Assembly: GCF_029227915.1 (NCBI RefSeq)
Contig: NC_079882.1
Span: forward strand, 23,257,001 to 23,321,000
Length of the DNA stretch: 64,000 nt
From: Hydractinia symbiolongicarpus
Lineage: Eukaryota > Cnidaria > Hydrozoa > Anthoathecata > Hydractiniidae
Direction: 5' to 3'
Shown: piece by piece, positions 1-11,109 of the stretch
How the letters are laid out: the number at the start of each line of letters is the position of its first letter
Numbering within the stretch: position 1 is the first letter of the stretch
Notes under the pieces: model-generated
What the model saw: only the letters and a program-made list of their open reading frames with translations
Databases searched by the model: none
What the model was told of the DNA's origin: nothing
Program-made: the position numbers and the translations under genes

Positions 1-564
1 AATAGATAAAAATACGTTATAATGACCTTATTTAAATTTGAATAATTTTGCTATTAGGTGCGTGCTGGTTAAACACACAGGCAATACAGTTAGTTTTCTT
101 AACACTGAAGTATTCAATGTTAATAATTTTGATAGTGGTGATGATGTCAAACTAATACTTTCACATTGTGAAATGAGGTTAATTTGTTTAAAAAAAATAA
201 CCAAAATAATGTCTTTATAAAGCAAATAAGACAATATTTTGGCAGTTTTCAGGGATAATAATACATATCAAACACAAAATATAGCAAGTAAGATTAGTTG
301 TATGGTAAATAAAGCTTCAGAAAAAATGCTGAACAGGTGTGCAAATCTTTTAATGATATCATTAATGGACTGTAAAAATACTTTTTATGTTGTTATTTTG
401 TAGAACTTAAAACATTGAACAAAACAAAATATAGGAGCATAATTCCTCTGAAAACAATGATTTGCTTGGACATCAATTTGAATAACCAATATATAACACA
501 TGTGCCTGATACATACAGGCTTATTATTATAATAAATAGAAGTTCGTAGTGGTAAAATGATTAC

Positions 565-3500
565 CTCCATGTTTACTTCATGATCAGCTTGAAGGGATTT
601 ATTCAGAAATTTACACAAGTCTTCCACTGGATCATCTAAAAGTTCTTTAAACCTAACCAAAATATGGTTTAAGGTTACTTTTTGGATATAGATAGGAGAG
701 TTTAAATAAAAACATCAATAAACGTACCTAACATCATAAAATAAATTTGATCTGAAGCTGTTTGTTCGAAATACACTAACTGGTGGATGTAAACACAATG
801 CTCTGATTATATCATCCTTGACTTTTTTCGTTGCAGTTGCTGTTAAAGCAATCCACTGGGTTTCTGGGAAATCTTTACGCAGCTTTCCTAATTTCAGATA
901 ATCTGGCCTAAAGTCATGACCCCACTGTGAGACACAATGAGCTTCGTCAACTACAAAATATCCAAGTTTATTCTTCTTTCTTAATGAACGTAAAACATCA
1001 TAAAACCTTGAAGTGCTAGCTAATTCCGGAGTTATATAAAGGAGTCTGATTTTAGGGTTTTTACTATTTAAATCATGCATAATTAAATCCTTAGTCCGTG
1101 GTGTTACTTGAGAATTTAAAGTCCTTGCATTAACACCAAGATCTTCCAAGCTTTTCACTTGATCATTGATGAGGGCCAGTAGTGGTGAGAAAACAATAGA
1201 AACTTTTTCATGGAGAAGTGCCGGTAGTTGGTAACATAACGATTTGCCGGAACCAGTAGGAAAGCATATAAACACATCTCGTTCTCCTAAAAACAACTTT
1301 GTTCGTAAAATATGCCTTTATAATAAGTATAAGTGTTTATGAAACTCTGGTATGAAATTACTAAAGACAATTACTATACATATGTTTTGAGTTTTTGTTT
1401 GTCAGTTGGTGAACTTAATATGGGATAAAAATAGCACATTAAAATGCATGAGCTGCACATTTGTTTCAGTTCAGATTTGCATCAAAAAAGGAAACGATGC
1501 AATTAACAAAAACAGCATTCTCATCAAAGGAATTTCTTGAAAATTTTTTTTTCTTGAAAAAAAAACCCCAGATACATTAAAAAATTCTAATTACATATGC
1601 TTTTATCTTACTATGAAAGATTTAACTCATTTACCTAATCCTTTCCATAGCATAAAAATCATTAACAAAAAAAGTGAAATGTCATTTTCTAATTTTTCTC
1701 TGTTTTACAAAAACAGATTGAAAATTGAATACACATACTAAAGCAGGGTTCCTACAGAAATTTTCTAAAAGTTTTTTCCCTTGAGTTTTCAAGAAAAGCA
1801 TATAAAATTCCCTAGACATGACCCTTGAAAAGTATATTATTTTTCCTGGGTCACATAAAAAACATATTGTTTTCCCTGGGTCTCCAAGGTAATAAACATT
1901 AAGCATACTAAGTTCAATTCCTGGTTCCCCAAGTAAAAAACAGCAGGCATTAGATATTACTGAATAGCGTCTAAAAAACTAGGGTCATTAAATAGAAACA
2001 TAAATATTAGACAATGGGATAAATTGAAACTGAAATTGAAACATTTGAGTGTATATTATCCAGCATTTGATGTTTATTCTTCAGCAAAAGAAGATTTAGG
2101 TACTTTTGAACACTGCTAACTTCCAGAAACTGTTATTACATTTAACTCATTTTAAGACAATGTTCCATTTTCTGGGCTTGATATTACTCTGAAGTTAACT
2201 ACTGAAGAACAGCTTCAAGCCCAGAAAGTGGAACATTGACTAAAGGCAGGTTAGTGGGTAGCCAGGCTCATCTAATAAGGTAAATGATGCTGCTTAAAAA
2301 CGTATCTCTGAGAAGTTTGACTTCATTCCAAATTAAAACAAAACGAAATGGGTTACAGTCAAACAAAAACTAAAAATCTATCCAGAAGACAAAATCAGTC
2401 AACACAAAAACAAACAAAATAGAAACAGCCAGTGGTTTAGTCCTTTTTATTTACAAACTTTATCTATATAAACAAAATTAAAAGTTGTATAAATCTGTTT
2501 GGTTGAACACTATGGCTACCATTAACCATGCCGAATAGCTAACAATGAAATAACAGTAACACAACTTGAGTTCAACTCGCTAAGAATTTTTTTTCCCTTA
2601 GTCTCTTGCATATATTTTCCCTGGGTCAAATTTTTTTTCCAGGTGTTTCCAGGTTTTTCCTGAATTTTTCAAGTGGTAGACTTTTCAGGTTTTCCAGGGT
2701 CTGTGGGAATCCTGTAAAGCTTACCTCTAGTGTGTTGAATTAACTTTGGTTTATATTCAATACCTTAGTTTTGATAAAAGTTAATTATCTATATTTGGTA
2801 TTATTGTAAACTAGTCTATATGCCTGTGAAAAAACCTGCTTAGGCAGAAAAACAATGGAAAAAATATAGAATTTTTTAATTTACTTCACAAGGAAATTGG
2901 AAAGATAGCACATTGTGTGGGCTGTTGGATGTTGCAGGGAGTTGTCTGGTAGAGCACAGAACCTAATTGGGTCTGGGTAACTCAAAATTAGCATTAAATA
3001 CTCTAGGACTCCCCATCTAAGCCATGGCCTGATAATTATAGACAGGGTATATTTGTGAGGCTATCCATGTAAAATATGCATATCTATCTATATTTTTCTT
3101 GACAGCTATTCCTTATAAAATCATGAAAAGACAATCATGCAAAGATTACAGAATTAGGTAGCAGGTGTATAGTCATACTTCCTTAAAAAACCATAAAAAA
3201 TGGGTTTTATTTACTCCTTTAAAAATCACAAAAACAAAGCAAAGCAGTTTTTTCATTAAAAACTAAATATAATGAGTGCATGCAAAAAACCATTTAAATA
3301 AGCCCATAGAGAAACTGTATTACTTCAAGTTTCATGTATTTTGTCTTATTAAGTGTTTGGGAATCACAGGTTATATTGTTCCTAAATTTGTTTTATTTTA
3401 TGTTTTTAATATTTTTTTGATGCAATTCATTGCCATTAATTAATAATTTTTTTTACTTACATCCTACATTGTTGTTCCATGCCTAGACAGATTCGAAAAA

Positions 3501-6500
3501 TAAACAGCAATGTTTAAATGCAATTAACAAAAAAATTCTTGGAAAAAACACCAAAAGGATTCAGTTTATTTTTTTATTTTTATGGGTGTCTATTTAAGGG
3601 AGATGTTTGAAAAGTGGGTTATGAAAATAAAATCCTTAACTCTTTTTTTATTTGATTTGATTATAGTCATTGTTATTTACTTTAAAACCTGGTGGAGAAG
3701 CGACATTTGAATTATGTTAGGGGGACATTTAGTTATTGACAATAATCATTAAAAAAAGGGGATAAAGTAGTTTAATTGTGAGTGTTCCATAAAAGAGGGC
3801 ATCTACTTGAAAGGAAATGTAAAAATAAAGTATTGGCATAAAAAAAAATGTACCAGAACTTTAAGCAACAGGTGGCCACTAAAAATATCAAAAACAAATA
3901 TAAAATACAATTAATAAGACACATGCAAGTATTTCCTCCCCATTGCTGCCATTCATTTTATCATGCACACCGTGACTGCCGAGATATAAATGGATAAAAA
4001 AATTATATAAACATTAGAAAAGAATGTTCCCTACATCGCTGTTACAGGCAATCCATGATAATTATTATGTTGTTTTTTATGCCAAAACCTGATAGCATGG
4101 GTTTTTTATTTGTTTGTTTGTGTAATCGCAGGAAGCAAGAGTTATTATTGGCTGAAACTAATGTCTACAAATAAAAAGAAAACAGCATTATCTGATTCAG
4201 TACCGTCGGCATTAGCAGAAGATCGACTTGTTCAAATTAATTTTAATTCATTATTTTTTCAGCAATCGGAGACAAGGAAGTTAAGACTGAGAGAGTCACT
4301 AGTTCAGACACTTTGTTCTTGTGTTTGGGGTTCACGAGTTTATATGTCCCCCAATAAAAATACATTGAATTTTTTTCTTGTTATACAACGGTACGGGTAA
4401 GTAAAACACATTGATTGAAATTATAAGCGGGTTATATGAAGGTGCAGGCTATCTGATAGCATTTAGTTTATAACTTCCTAAAAAAGCTGAGCTGCGGCTT
4501 ATACAATGTGCGGGTTATATACCGGAATATGCGGTACAGGTTATTTATGCAGACAGGAGATTGTTACATGTTATAAAACTCAGATATGCGCGAAGTTACA
4601 TTTAAGTAGTACTGTAATATTTCCAGTTATATTCAGTATATTGAAATGGTTTGCTTCTGATGCTGGAGTAGTATGAAAGTGTCTTTTCTAAGCATTACCA
4701 AGCTTTGCCAATGTGTATTTTTAATCTAACGCCCTAGTCTTGATCATTCTTAATTCTAAACATTCTGAGTAGGATACACTTCTGGAGGAAGAACATTTCC
4801 ATATTTTGTAATTTAAGGCGATTCACACTTCATTCCTTGTATTCACACAAATAAGCAATCATGAATCAGCACTTGTGCAATATTTATTTTTAGCATACCA
4901 CTTAATTTCCTCTCACTCGCCAGCATTCACAGTAGTTGGAATAAGTTCAACTACCACAGAAAACAAAGTTGATGAGAAAGAAAAGTTTAATTATTAAGAG
5001 CAAAATTTAATGTAAATATTGAATATCTTATTAATGAGTATAATATTGAGTATAACTAGTCGATAGCCCGTGGAAAAATCCACGGGTGCGCCCATCCTTT
5101 TTATACCACTTAAGCGTATCTCGCGTTTGGCTTACCCCGGTGTCGAAACGCCGGGGTAAGCCAAAGTCAAGGTGCGATCTGACGTTTAACACTCTGTGGT
5201 GCGCTTAATAAGAGCCGTAAACTGTGCCACACGATCAGGTGGAGCGCTTAGTACAGGTATACATTATTTTGTAAATTAAGTACACCATTATAGTCTTGCG
5301 ACTGTAACATATTTTTCAAAAAATATTCCCCGCAACGATAGCTGAAATAAAAACACAGTTTACAAACAACAGTCGGGACCCCATCATAGCAAAAACAATC
5401 AGTCAATATTATTTTATTTTGCGGAATAAGTGTTTATGAAAGGTAAAGAATTTATCGTGACACTGGGCTAAGCGCTTCCTACAGTTAAACCGTGTTGCAC
5501 AGGCATATAGGAATAATACACCTTTGGAAAAAACCTTCTCACAGACTCTGTTTAAAAAAACACAACGGGGCTGTGTGGTTAGTCCAGGTAAACATTGTTG
5601 CACATCCGTACAGGTGTGATTACTGAGAAAGTTTGAAAATGAATTGTCACATTGGGTTGACCCCTTAGTACAGGTAAACCACGTTGTAAATGCGCATGGG
5701 CTTAACAGCCTTTACTAAAAACAACAGTCTGTTGTTAACACTGGGCTAACCGCTTAGTATAGTTAAACAGAGTTGAACAGGCGTATAGGCATAATACCCC
5801 TTTCCAAAAAGACTTCATTGCAACTTCGGTTTTAATGAAAACACCGGGAACAGCTCATTACCGGTTCAGCTAAAATAATCTGTCAGTCATTTTATTTGCA
5901 CAAAACGTTTTCAGGAAAAAATAACTTAGCTAACTGCATTATTAGCATAACACTTATTGTTTAACAATATTGTTGTAGCCAAACTGCATTTTTATACTCT
6001 CACTTCTAGCCAAAGATAGGAGCTAGCTATATGGCTACAGTCTCAACACAAAAATAAATGGTGGAATAGGTAAGGTTCTAGCTAGCTATCCTTAATCTTC
6101 GTTCCTAGCCAAAAATCCTAAAACTGGTGCGTTTAAGATCTGTACGTAACTAAAAAACGTGACAATATATTTATCTTTACATTTTAGAACATAAAAAAAA
6201 CAAACATTACAAATATAAAAAGCTTATAGAAGACAAAAAGGTGAAACAGACTTAGAAACAACACTGACCACCATTACTTTTAAAAACTAAAATGGCCATC
6301 ATGTTTCTTCGTTGGCATGTCCCAGCCGCGAAAGTCTTGATTGGTTTTTCAAAGAATCAGGCGTTTTGATTGGTATACACGTGCGAGCGGTCAAAACAAA
6401 GTCAGTTAAATTGTCAGTAAAAGCATCCTATTTGTTTTCTGTGGCTCCTGAGCGAAATCAACGATTAAGGTCACAGGGGTAAATTATTACTAAAAATGGC

Positions 6501-7496
6501 GCATTTAAATAATGAATTTATTTTAATCACTTAATTTTTTTTAAATAATAAGTTTATCAATTAAATTAAAAGTTATGTAAGGAAATATATTAATTTTTGT
6601 AATTTATTTTGATAAATCATAAGATTTCCAATTAAACAACCCCCTGGTTTCTAAAAATTCGCGGAAAGATCAAAGGAATATTGGTAACCCTTTTGAACAG
6701 ATAGACAGACGACGGCTATTATTATAGAGATAAATAAAAAAAGTGCTAAAATGTGCAAAATACAGTAAAGTGACTAACTGGTAGTACTAAACTATAAATA
6801 ACTCATGGTTCCCACTCTGTTTTCAAAACAAAATTTGAGAAGATTTGAGGACTTTTGAGGAAATTTTTGTGACTTAAAATAATAAATATATAAATCTCCT
6901 CAATAATAAAATTGAGGAGATTTAAGAAGAAAGACTTGCACTTGTATAAATAAAGGAACACACAAACTGGCGTCTCAATATTTTCTTACAAAAGATAACT
7001 AAGAACTTTCTTCAAATACAAACACAACAAAAAAGTAATGTTTGCAGGCTACAACAACCACAAACTGTGATGATTTAAAATAAATGACATAAAAACTAGC
7101 ATACTTGAGAAGACCTTTTGAATTTGAGGAGATTAAAGGAGTTGAGGCATGGGAACCACTTGTTATGTACAGTTTTATTTTTCTTAATAGTGTGAACTGC
7201 ATTTTTTCATTTGCATCAAATAGATTTTTTGTATTTGACTTATTTGAACGACTCTGATGAATGACTATGAACCCACCTTTAAGTGCAGTGTTTCATGAAC
7301 AGTTAAGCAAGTCAACATTATCCAAGCCTTGCAAAAAAACAAAAAAAAAACAATTGAATTATAATTAAAAAAAATTTTTTGATTTACCTGTTGCAATTTT
7401 TTTGACGGCTTGTGCTTGTAGTCCGGATTTATAATCATCAAATTTAAAGACATTTTTTAGTAGTCTGAAGCATTCTTGTCCAACATTTTTGGTCAT
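565..7496 (-). CDS. RECQL5: RECQL5-type RecQ DNA helicase, N-terminal part (gene continues beyond the left edge)
   Basis: ATP-dependent 3'-5' DNA helicase of the RecQ5 branch, expected in the nucleus in recombination control and transcription-associated genome stability. Three coding exons are visible on the minus strand: 7388-7496, 728-1286 and 565-652. They join in phase (109, 559 and 88 nt). The ATG at 7496 has an in-frame stop 18 nt upstream and opens [19 protein letters not shown]. The large exon carries Walker A PTGSGKS, the DEAH box in [17 protein letters not shown], and motif [10 protein letters not shown]. The last exon ([11 protein letters not shown]) matches the sequence after the first RecA lobe of RecQ5. 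The second RecA lobe, zinc-binding domain and C-terminus lie off the window. Intron 1 is about 6.1 kb and full of transposons. RECQL5 fits better than BLM/WRN because the text after the N-terminus and around LFYDV aligns closely with the RecQ5 pattern. Confidence 0.9.
1744..2714. mobile_element. Non-autonomous DNA transposon with imperfect terminal inverted repeats, in RECQL5 intron 1
   Basis: The left end reads CAGGGTTCCTACAGA and the right end, reverse-complemented, reads CAGGATTCCCACAGA. The element is flanked by TAAAG on both sides (1739-1743 and 2715-2719), which looks like a 5-bp target-site duplication. The 971-bp interior has no convincing ORF and holds many short TTTCCCTGGGTC-like motifs plus an internal hairpin at 2158-2238. 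The superfamily is not clear from the ends alone. Confidence 0.6.
2158..2238. repeat. Long hairpin: 24-bp inverted repeat with 33-nt loop
   Basis: The arms at 2158-2181 and 2215-2238 are complementary over 23 of 24 positions (core GTTCCA..TTCTGGGCTTGA). The hairpin lies inside the non-autonomous element at 1744-2714 and inside RECQL5 intron 1. It could be a structural part of the transposon or a small-RNA precursor; the sequence alone does not decide. Confidence 0.7.
2888..3096 (+). mobile_element. tRNA-derived SINE, 5'-truncated copy
   Basis: This copy is closely similar to the body and tail of the full-length SINE at 33620-33973. Shared blocks include TGTTGGATGTTGC, GTTGTCTGGTAGAGC and CCCCATCTAAGCCATGG, followed by a short ATCT-rich tail. 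The tRNA-like head with A and B boxes is missing. Confidence 0.8.
3858..4534 (+). mobile_element. Internally deleted copy of the pogo/Tigger-like element
   Basis: The first part (from TTTAAGCAACAGGTG) and the last part match the larger element at 8059-10108, including the 3' terminus ...GGGTTATATACCGGAATATGC followed by TA at 4535-4536. The transposase core is missing. An open stretch from about 4138 to 4400 corresponds to the C-terminal transposase region (AGAAAACAGCAT... and GACAAGGAAGTTAAGACTG are shared) and is not functional. I could not locate the left terminus. Confidence 0.65.
5056..6730 (-). mobile_element. Helitron-like non-autonomous element, 1.7 kb
   Basis: On the minus strand the element begins TCTCTATAATAATAGCC (from 6730, preceded by A) and ends with the hairpin CCCGTGGATTTTTCCACGGG, then CTATCGACTAG, then T. 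A 5' TC, a short hairpin about 11 nt before a 3' CTAG, and insertion between A and T are the standard Helitron signatures. A second perfect 15-bp hairpin (5126-5140 with 5151-5165) lies near the 3' end. There is no Rep/helicase ORF, so it is non-autonomous. Confidence 0.7.
6806..7158. mobile_element. Small inverted-repeat element (MITE), same family as 41420-41710
   Basis: The ends TGGTTCCCA and, on the other strand, TGGTTCCCA bracket about 350 bp of AT-rich sequence. The interior shares the block AATTTGAGAAGATTTGAGGA with the element at 41420-41710. No clear target-site duplication is visible. It sits in RECQL5 intron 1. Confidence 0.5.
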
Positions 7497-7844
7497 CTTG
7501 TCATACACTTTATATCATTATCATTACAGGTGTCAATATTTTCTTCATCAGTCTAAATGGGTTAGATTCATATAAAATCTAAACTTACAAATGATGTTAA
7601 GGCGTGGTGTCTATATACATCCCAACATAATATCATAACCCTTCCAACATAACCAAAATGTGTTGTTTCACAGTAAAAGTGAAATCCATAATAATGCATA
7701 GAAAAGACACTTGTCATACTGCTGTGTATAATCAAAAGACATAAACAGAATGAGAAAAAAACTCAAAAAACGGTTACGGTATGGCAGGAGCTCAACTTTT
7801 GTTTTATGTCAGACACCAAGGGTGCAGTATCTCAGAGATTTGTA

Positions 7845-7974
7845 CTTGTTGGTAGCCAGTGAAAAAATCTACGGCTTCGCCCGTCCTTTTTATACCGCAT
7901 TTCGTGCATCCCGCTTCTTGTGCAGCTAAGCTACAATTTTGCATGACAGACGTATACGGGTATTATAATATAGA
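7845..7974 (-). mobile_element. Degraded mini-Helitron, about 130 bp
   Basis: On the minus strand it starts TCTATATTATAATACCCG, then CGTCTGTCATGCAAAAT, and ends in a decayed hairpin (GCCGTAGATTTTTTCACTGGC) followed by CAAG in place of CTAG. Its length and both ends match the intact 126-bp copy at 61547-61672, so it is an older member of the same family. Confidence 0.65.
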
Positions 7975-8058
7975 TTAAATAAATTATTTTAGGGATTGTT
8001 CATTTATAATATGAAAAACGATTTGTTTTTATAATCAACTGAAGGTTTTATTTAAATA

Positions 8059-10108
8059 CTGTATTTTCCGGCATATAACCCGCAGGTTATATGTTCATTT
8101 TTACGACTTTTACTGTTGGTGCGGGTTATAATGTGGTGCGGGTTATAATGTGGTGCGTGCTACAATGTGGTGTGAGTTATATGATAAGTTTTACATTTTT
8201 TGTTATTTATTGTGACATTTAAAGTTTATACATTTACTAGTGCAAGCAAGTCAAGGTTTTCTTTTTTTTAAAACAGAAATTGTTTTTCGTTTATTTGTAG
8301 TACTAACAATCTTAAACAATTGGGCTGAATGAATCAAAGCAGACATTGTGCAATTCGTACTGTTATGTGGTGTTCTAGGAAGAAAGTAGGGTACACAATA
8401 GATAGCCGAGTCCCTCAATAGAGAAAATAGTCCCATCAGGATAAAACGTGTACATTAATATAACTGCATGCGCAATCCTACGTAACCTACGCGATTTAAT
8501 TTTTTCACACAAAATTGCTTGCCAGTGCTCCTATTACGAGCTCTTTCTAAAACACAATTCTGGAGATCATTTTATTCTTTTGTGTTGCATGCAATTCTAA
8601 TCTATTTATATCTTTGCAATCATATTAAGCATATTGAAATGATTTGCTTTTAGTAATAGAGCAGTATAGCAGGTATCATTTTTAGGTGTTGTTGACATGC
8701 ATTTCACAACCTAGTACCCAGGACTTCATTATTAATTCCTGCGGAAAATATTGAAAAATGTTAAAATTAAATGTATAGATAATTTTTTTTTATCTTCGCT
8801 ACCTTTAAGCAACAGGTGACCATTGAAAATATGAAAAATAAATTAAAAATAGAATTAATAAGACACACCCAACTATCTCCTCCCCATTGGTGCAATTCAT
8901 TTTATCATACACACTGTGATTGCTTAGATATAAATGGATTCAAGACAGTTTCTTACAAATACATTCTTCTGTTTATCTTCGACTTAACATGACGCATTTA
9001 AAATTAATGTGATAAAAATAGCTGAAGAAAGAGGAAACAGAGCTGCAGCACGGGAGTTTTTAGTGGACGAATCAATGGTTTGGGATTGCAGAAATCAAAA
9101 CAGTACCTATCACTTCAACTGGACATAAGCAAACCCACTTTACTGTGGTGTTGGGCTGTTCAGAAGCAGGTACCAAATTGAAACCAATGATAATTTTTAA
9201 AAGAAAAATAATCCCTAAAGAAGAATTTCCGAAGGGTGTTGTAATTCACTGCCAGAAAAAAGGCTGGGTTGATACTGAAGGCATGGGAATTTGACGGCCA
9301 GTGAACATTTTAATAAAACGTCTTTACTTTTACTGGATAGTTTTAGTGCTCATTTGAATGAAAACGTCCGTAAATGGTTAAAAACTGAGCACAAGACACA
9401 AGACAACCACTGCAGTTATACCTGGTGGCTTAACGAAGTTGCTTTAACCACTGGATATTTCAGTTAACAGAGCTTTTAAAGCCAAAATTTAAGAGAGATT
9501 GGAAAAGTGGATAAGTGAAGGTATTCATACTTTTACCGCTACAGGAAAAATGAGACGAGCTACTCATGCTGAAGTGTGTTCAATGGGTGCTAGATGCTTG
9601 GAATTCAATTACCGTAGAAACAATAAAGAATGTTTTCAAAAAGGCTGGAATTACTGATAATAAAATAATAAAAAGAAAACAGCATCGTCTGATTCAGTAC
9701 TGTCAACATCAGCAGAAGATCAACTTTTTTAAATTAATTTCAATTATTATTTCGGCAATTGGAGACAAGGAAGTTAAGACTGAGAGAGTCGCCAGTTCAG
9801 ACACTCAGTTCTCATGTTTTGGGTTCACAATTTAAACGTCCCCCACTTGTCTCCAGCACGAAAAAAATGACGCTTAACTAAAAAACAAACAAAAAAGCAA
9901 CCACATGCACAGGGTACGTAAAAATACGCTGAATTTTTTCTTAACACAATGAGGGTTTTACAAAGGTACGGGCAAGTAAAATACACTGATTGAATGTTTA
10001 TGCGTGTTATACAAAAGGTGCGGCATCTGATAGCATCTGGTTTATAACTCCTAAAAAAAGCTGAGCTGCGGCTTATACGATGTGCGGGTTATATACCGGA
10101 AAATACGG
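8059..10108 (+). mobile_element. pogo/Tigger-like (DDE_1, Tc1-mariner superfamily) DNA transposon, degraded
   Basis: The left end CTGTATTTTCCGGCATATAA and the right end (reverse-complemented CCGTATTTTCCGGTATATAA) form good terminal inverted repeats, and each is flanked by TA (8057-8058, 10109-10110), as expected for this superfamily. Between about 9000 and 9840 are pieces of a transposase in changing frames: an N-terminal DNA-binding trace (GNRAAAREFLVDESMV), the DDE-domain block HKQTHFTVVLGCSEAGTKLK and KPMIIFKRK, then LKTEHKTQDN and VLDAWNSITVETIKNVFKKA. Frameshifts, stops and an internal deletion make it inactive. An internally deleted relative is at 3858-4534. Confidence 0.8.
8950..9837 (+). 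pseudogene. Broken pogo-like DDE_1 transposase
   Basis: This is the coding remnant of the element at 8059-10108. Recognisable segments run in the right order on the plus strand: helix-turn-helix-like GNRAAAREF, central DDE_1 motifs (TGHKQTHFTVVLGC, FKRKIIPKEEFPKGVV, KKGWVDTEGM, LLVLDSFSAHLNENVRKWL after frame changes), and the C-terminal WNSITVETIKNVFKKAGI. The distance between the N-terminal and central blocks is much shorter than in family members, so the CENP-B-like DNA-binding region is mostly deleted. Multiple frame changes exclude a functional protein. Confidence 0.75.
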
Positions 10109-10654
10109 TAATGCTTAAACAATGAAGAAGTTTGTATTGGGTGTAAATGTTAGTGTTAATTAAGGAAAGTTAATTGTTTCTGACATAAAAAATAGGTATT
10201 CCACCCAGTCTTAAGACATGCCCAGTCTGATGATTGGCTAAGCCTATCTTTGGACATGGACTAACTGGAGTTCAGTCTAAGACTTGGTCCTGCAACCCAT
10301 TAATAGACAGCAGTCTAAAGACTAACCAGCACAAGCTTTGAACACTACAATATGCTTATCCTAAAGTAAAAAGTCAAGTGAAATTATAAGAACCCAAACC
10401 CCAGAAAAAAAATGTTTTTTTTAATGGAATTTCTTTTAAGTTTATACAAAATTGCATTATATTTCCAATTTTTTTAAGCTGAAAATATTGTTGTTTTTCT
10501 TCTACCAAACCTGTTCGGCATATTTTCTGTCTGCCTGAAAACTTGCATTGTCAGGAAATATATATATGCCATTATGAATGGAGTGTTTTTAATGGTCATG
10601 TGACGAGAAAAAGTAATTTTGAATATAATGTTCTAGTTTTTTTTGAGATACTAG

Positions 10655-11106
10655 ATAGAGATAGACAGCCTGACAAATATTGAGGGATATACCCTATTAT
10701 TTCCAGGTGGGAAGATGGGAAGACCCAATTACTGTCTGTGCTCTATCAGACACGACACCTGCATAGAACTTCAAGCGCCTTCTTCCAACTGTTGTCCACA
10801 TAGTATATTGCAAGAATTGTAAATGCTCAGGGCGAGTTCAGGAAAGTGCTGGCGGTTTTGGAGGACAATCGCCAATTTAAGTAGAAAAATCGCCCGAATT
10901 CACCCCTATATATGCAAGTGTTTGTGGCTTATATGCACCCTCTTTACCAGACAACTCTCTGCAACATCCAACAGTCCAAAGGTTGTGCCATCTCCCCAAC
11001 GGTAACACACTCGTTCATATTGAATCGCGGCTAAGGGAAATCGAACCCCGGGTTTCCGGCACAACGTACAAGAATTATAGCTAGCCAATAAGTTACAGCG
11101 CCACCC
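10655..11106 (-). mobile_element. tRNA-derived SINE copy, interrupted by a short transposon
   Basis: The minus strand carries a tRNA-like head (B-box-like GGTTCGATTTCC near 11039), the SINE body block TGTTGGATGTTGC and GTTGTCTGGTA, then foreign sequence, then the SINE 3' part CCTGGAAATAATAG and TATTTGTCAGGCTGTCTATC. It matches the full-length copy at 33620-33973 in order but is older. Confidence 0.7.
10829..10941 (-). mobile_element. Fragment of hAT-like MITE nested in the SINE
   Basis: On the minus strand it begins AGGGTGCATATAAGCCACAA and continues with GCATATATAGGGG and a roughly 75-bp module with inverted ends (GGGGTGAATTC / GAACTCGCCC). The same succession occurs at the left part of the complete MITE at 30714-31177. 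It interrupts the SINE right after GTTGTCTGGTAAAG. Confidence 0.6.
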
Positions 11107-11109
11107 CAG

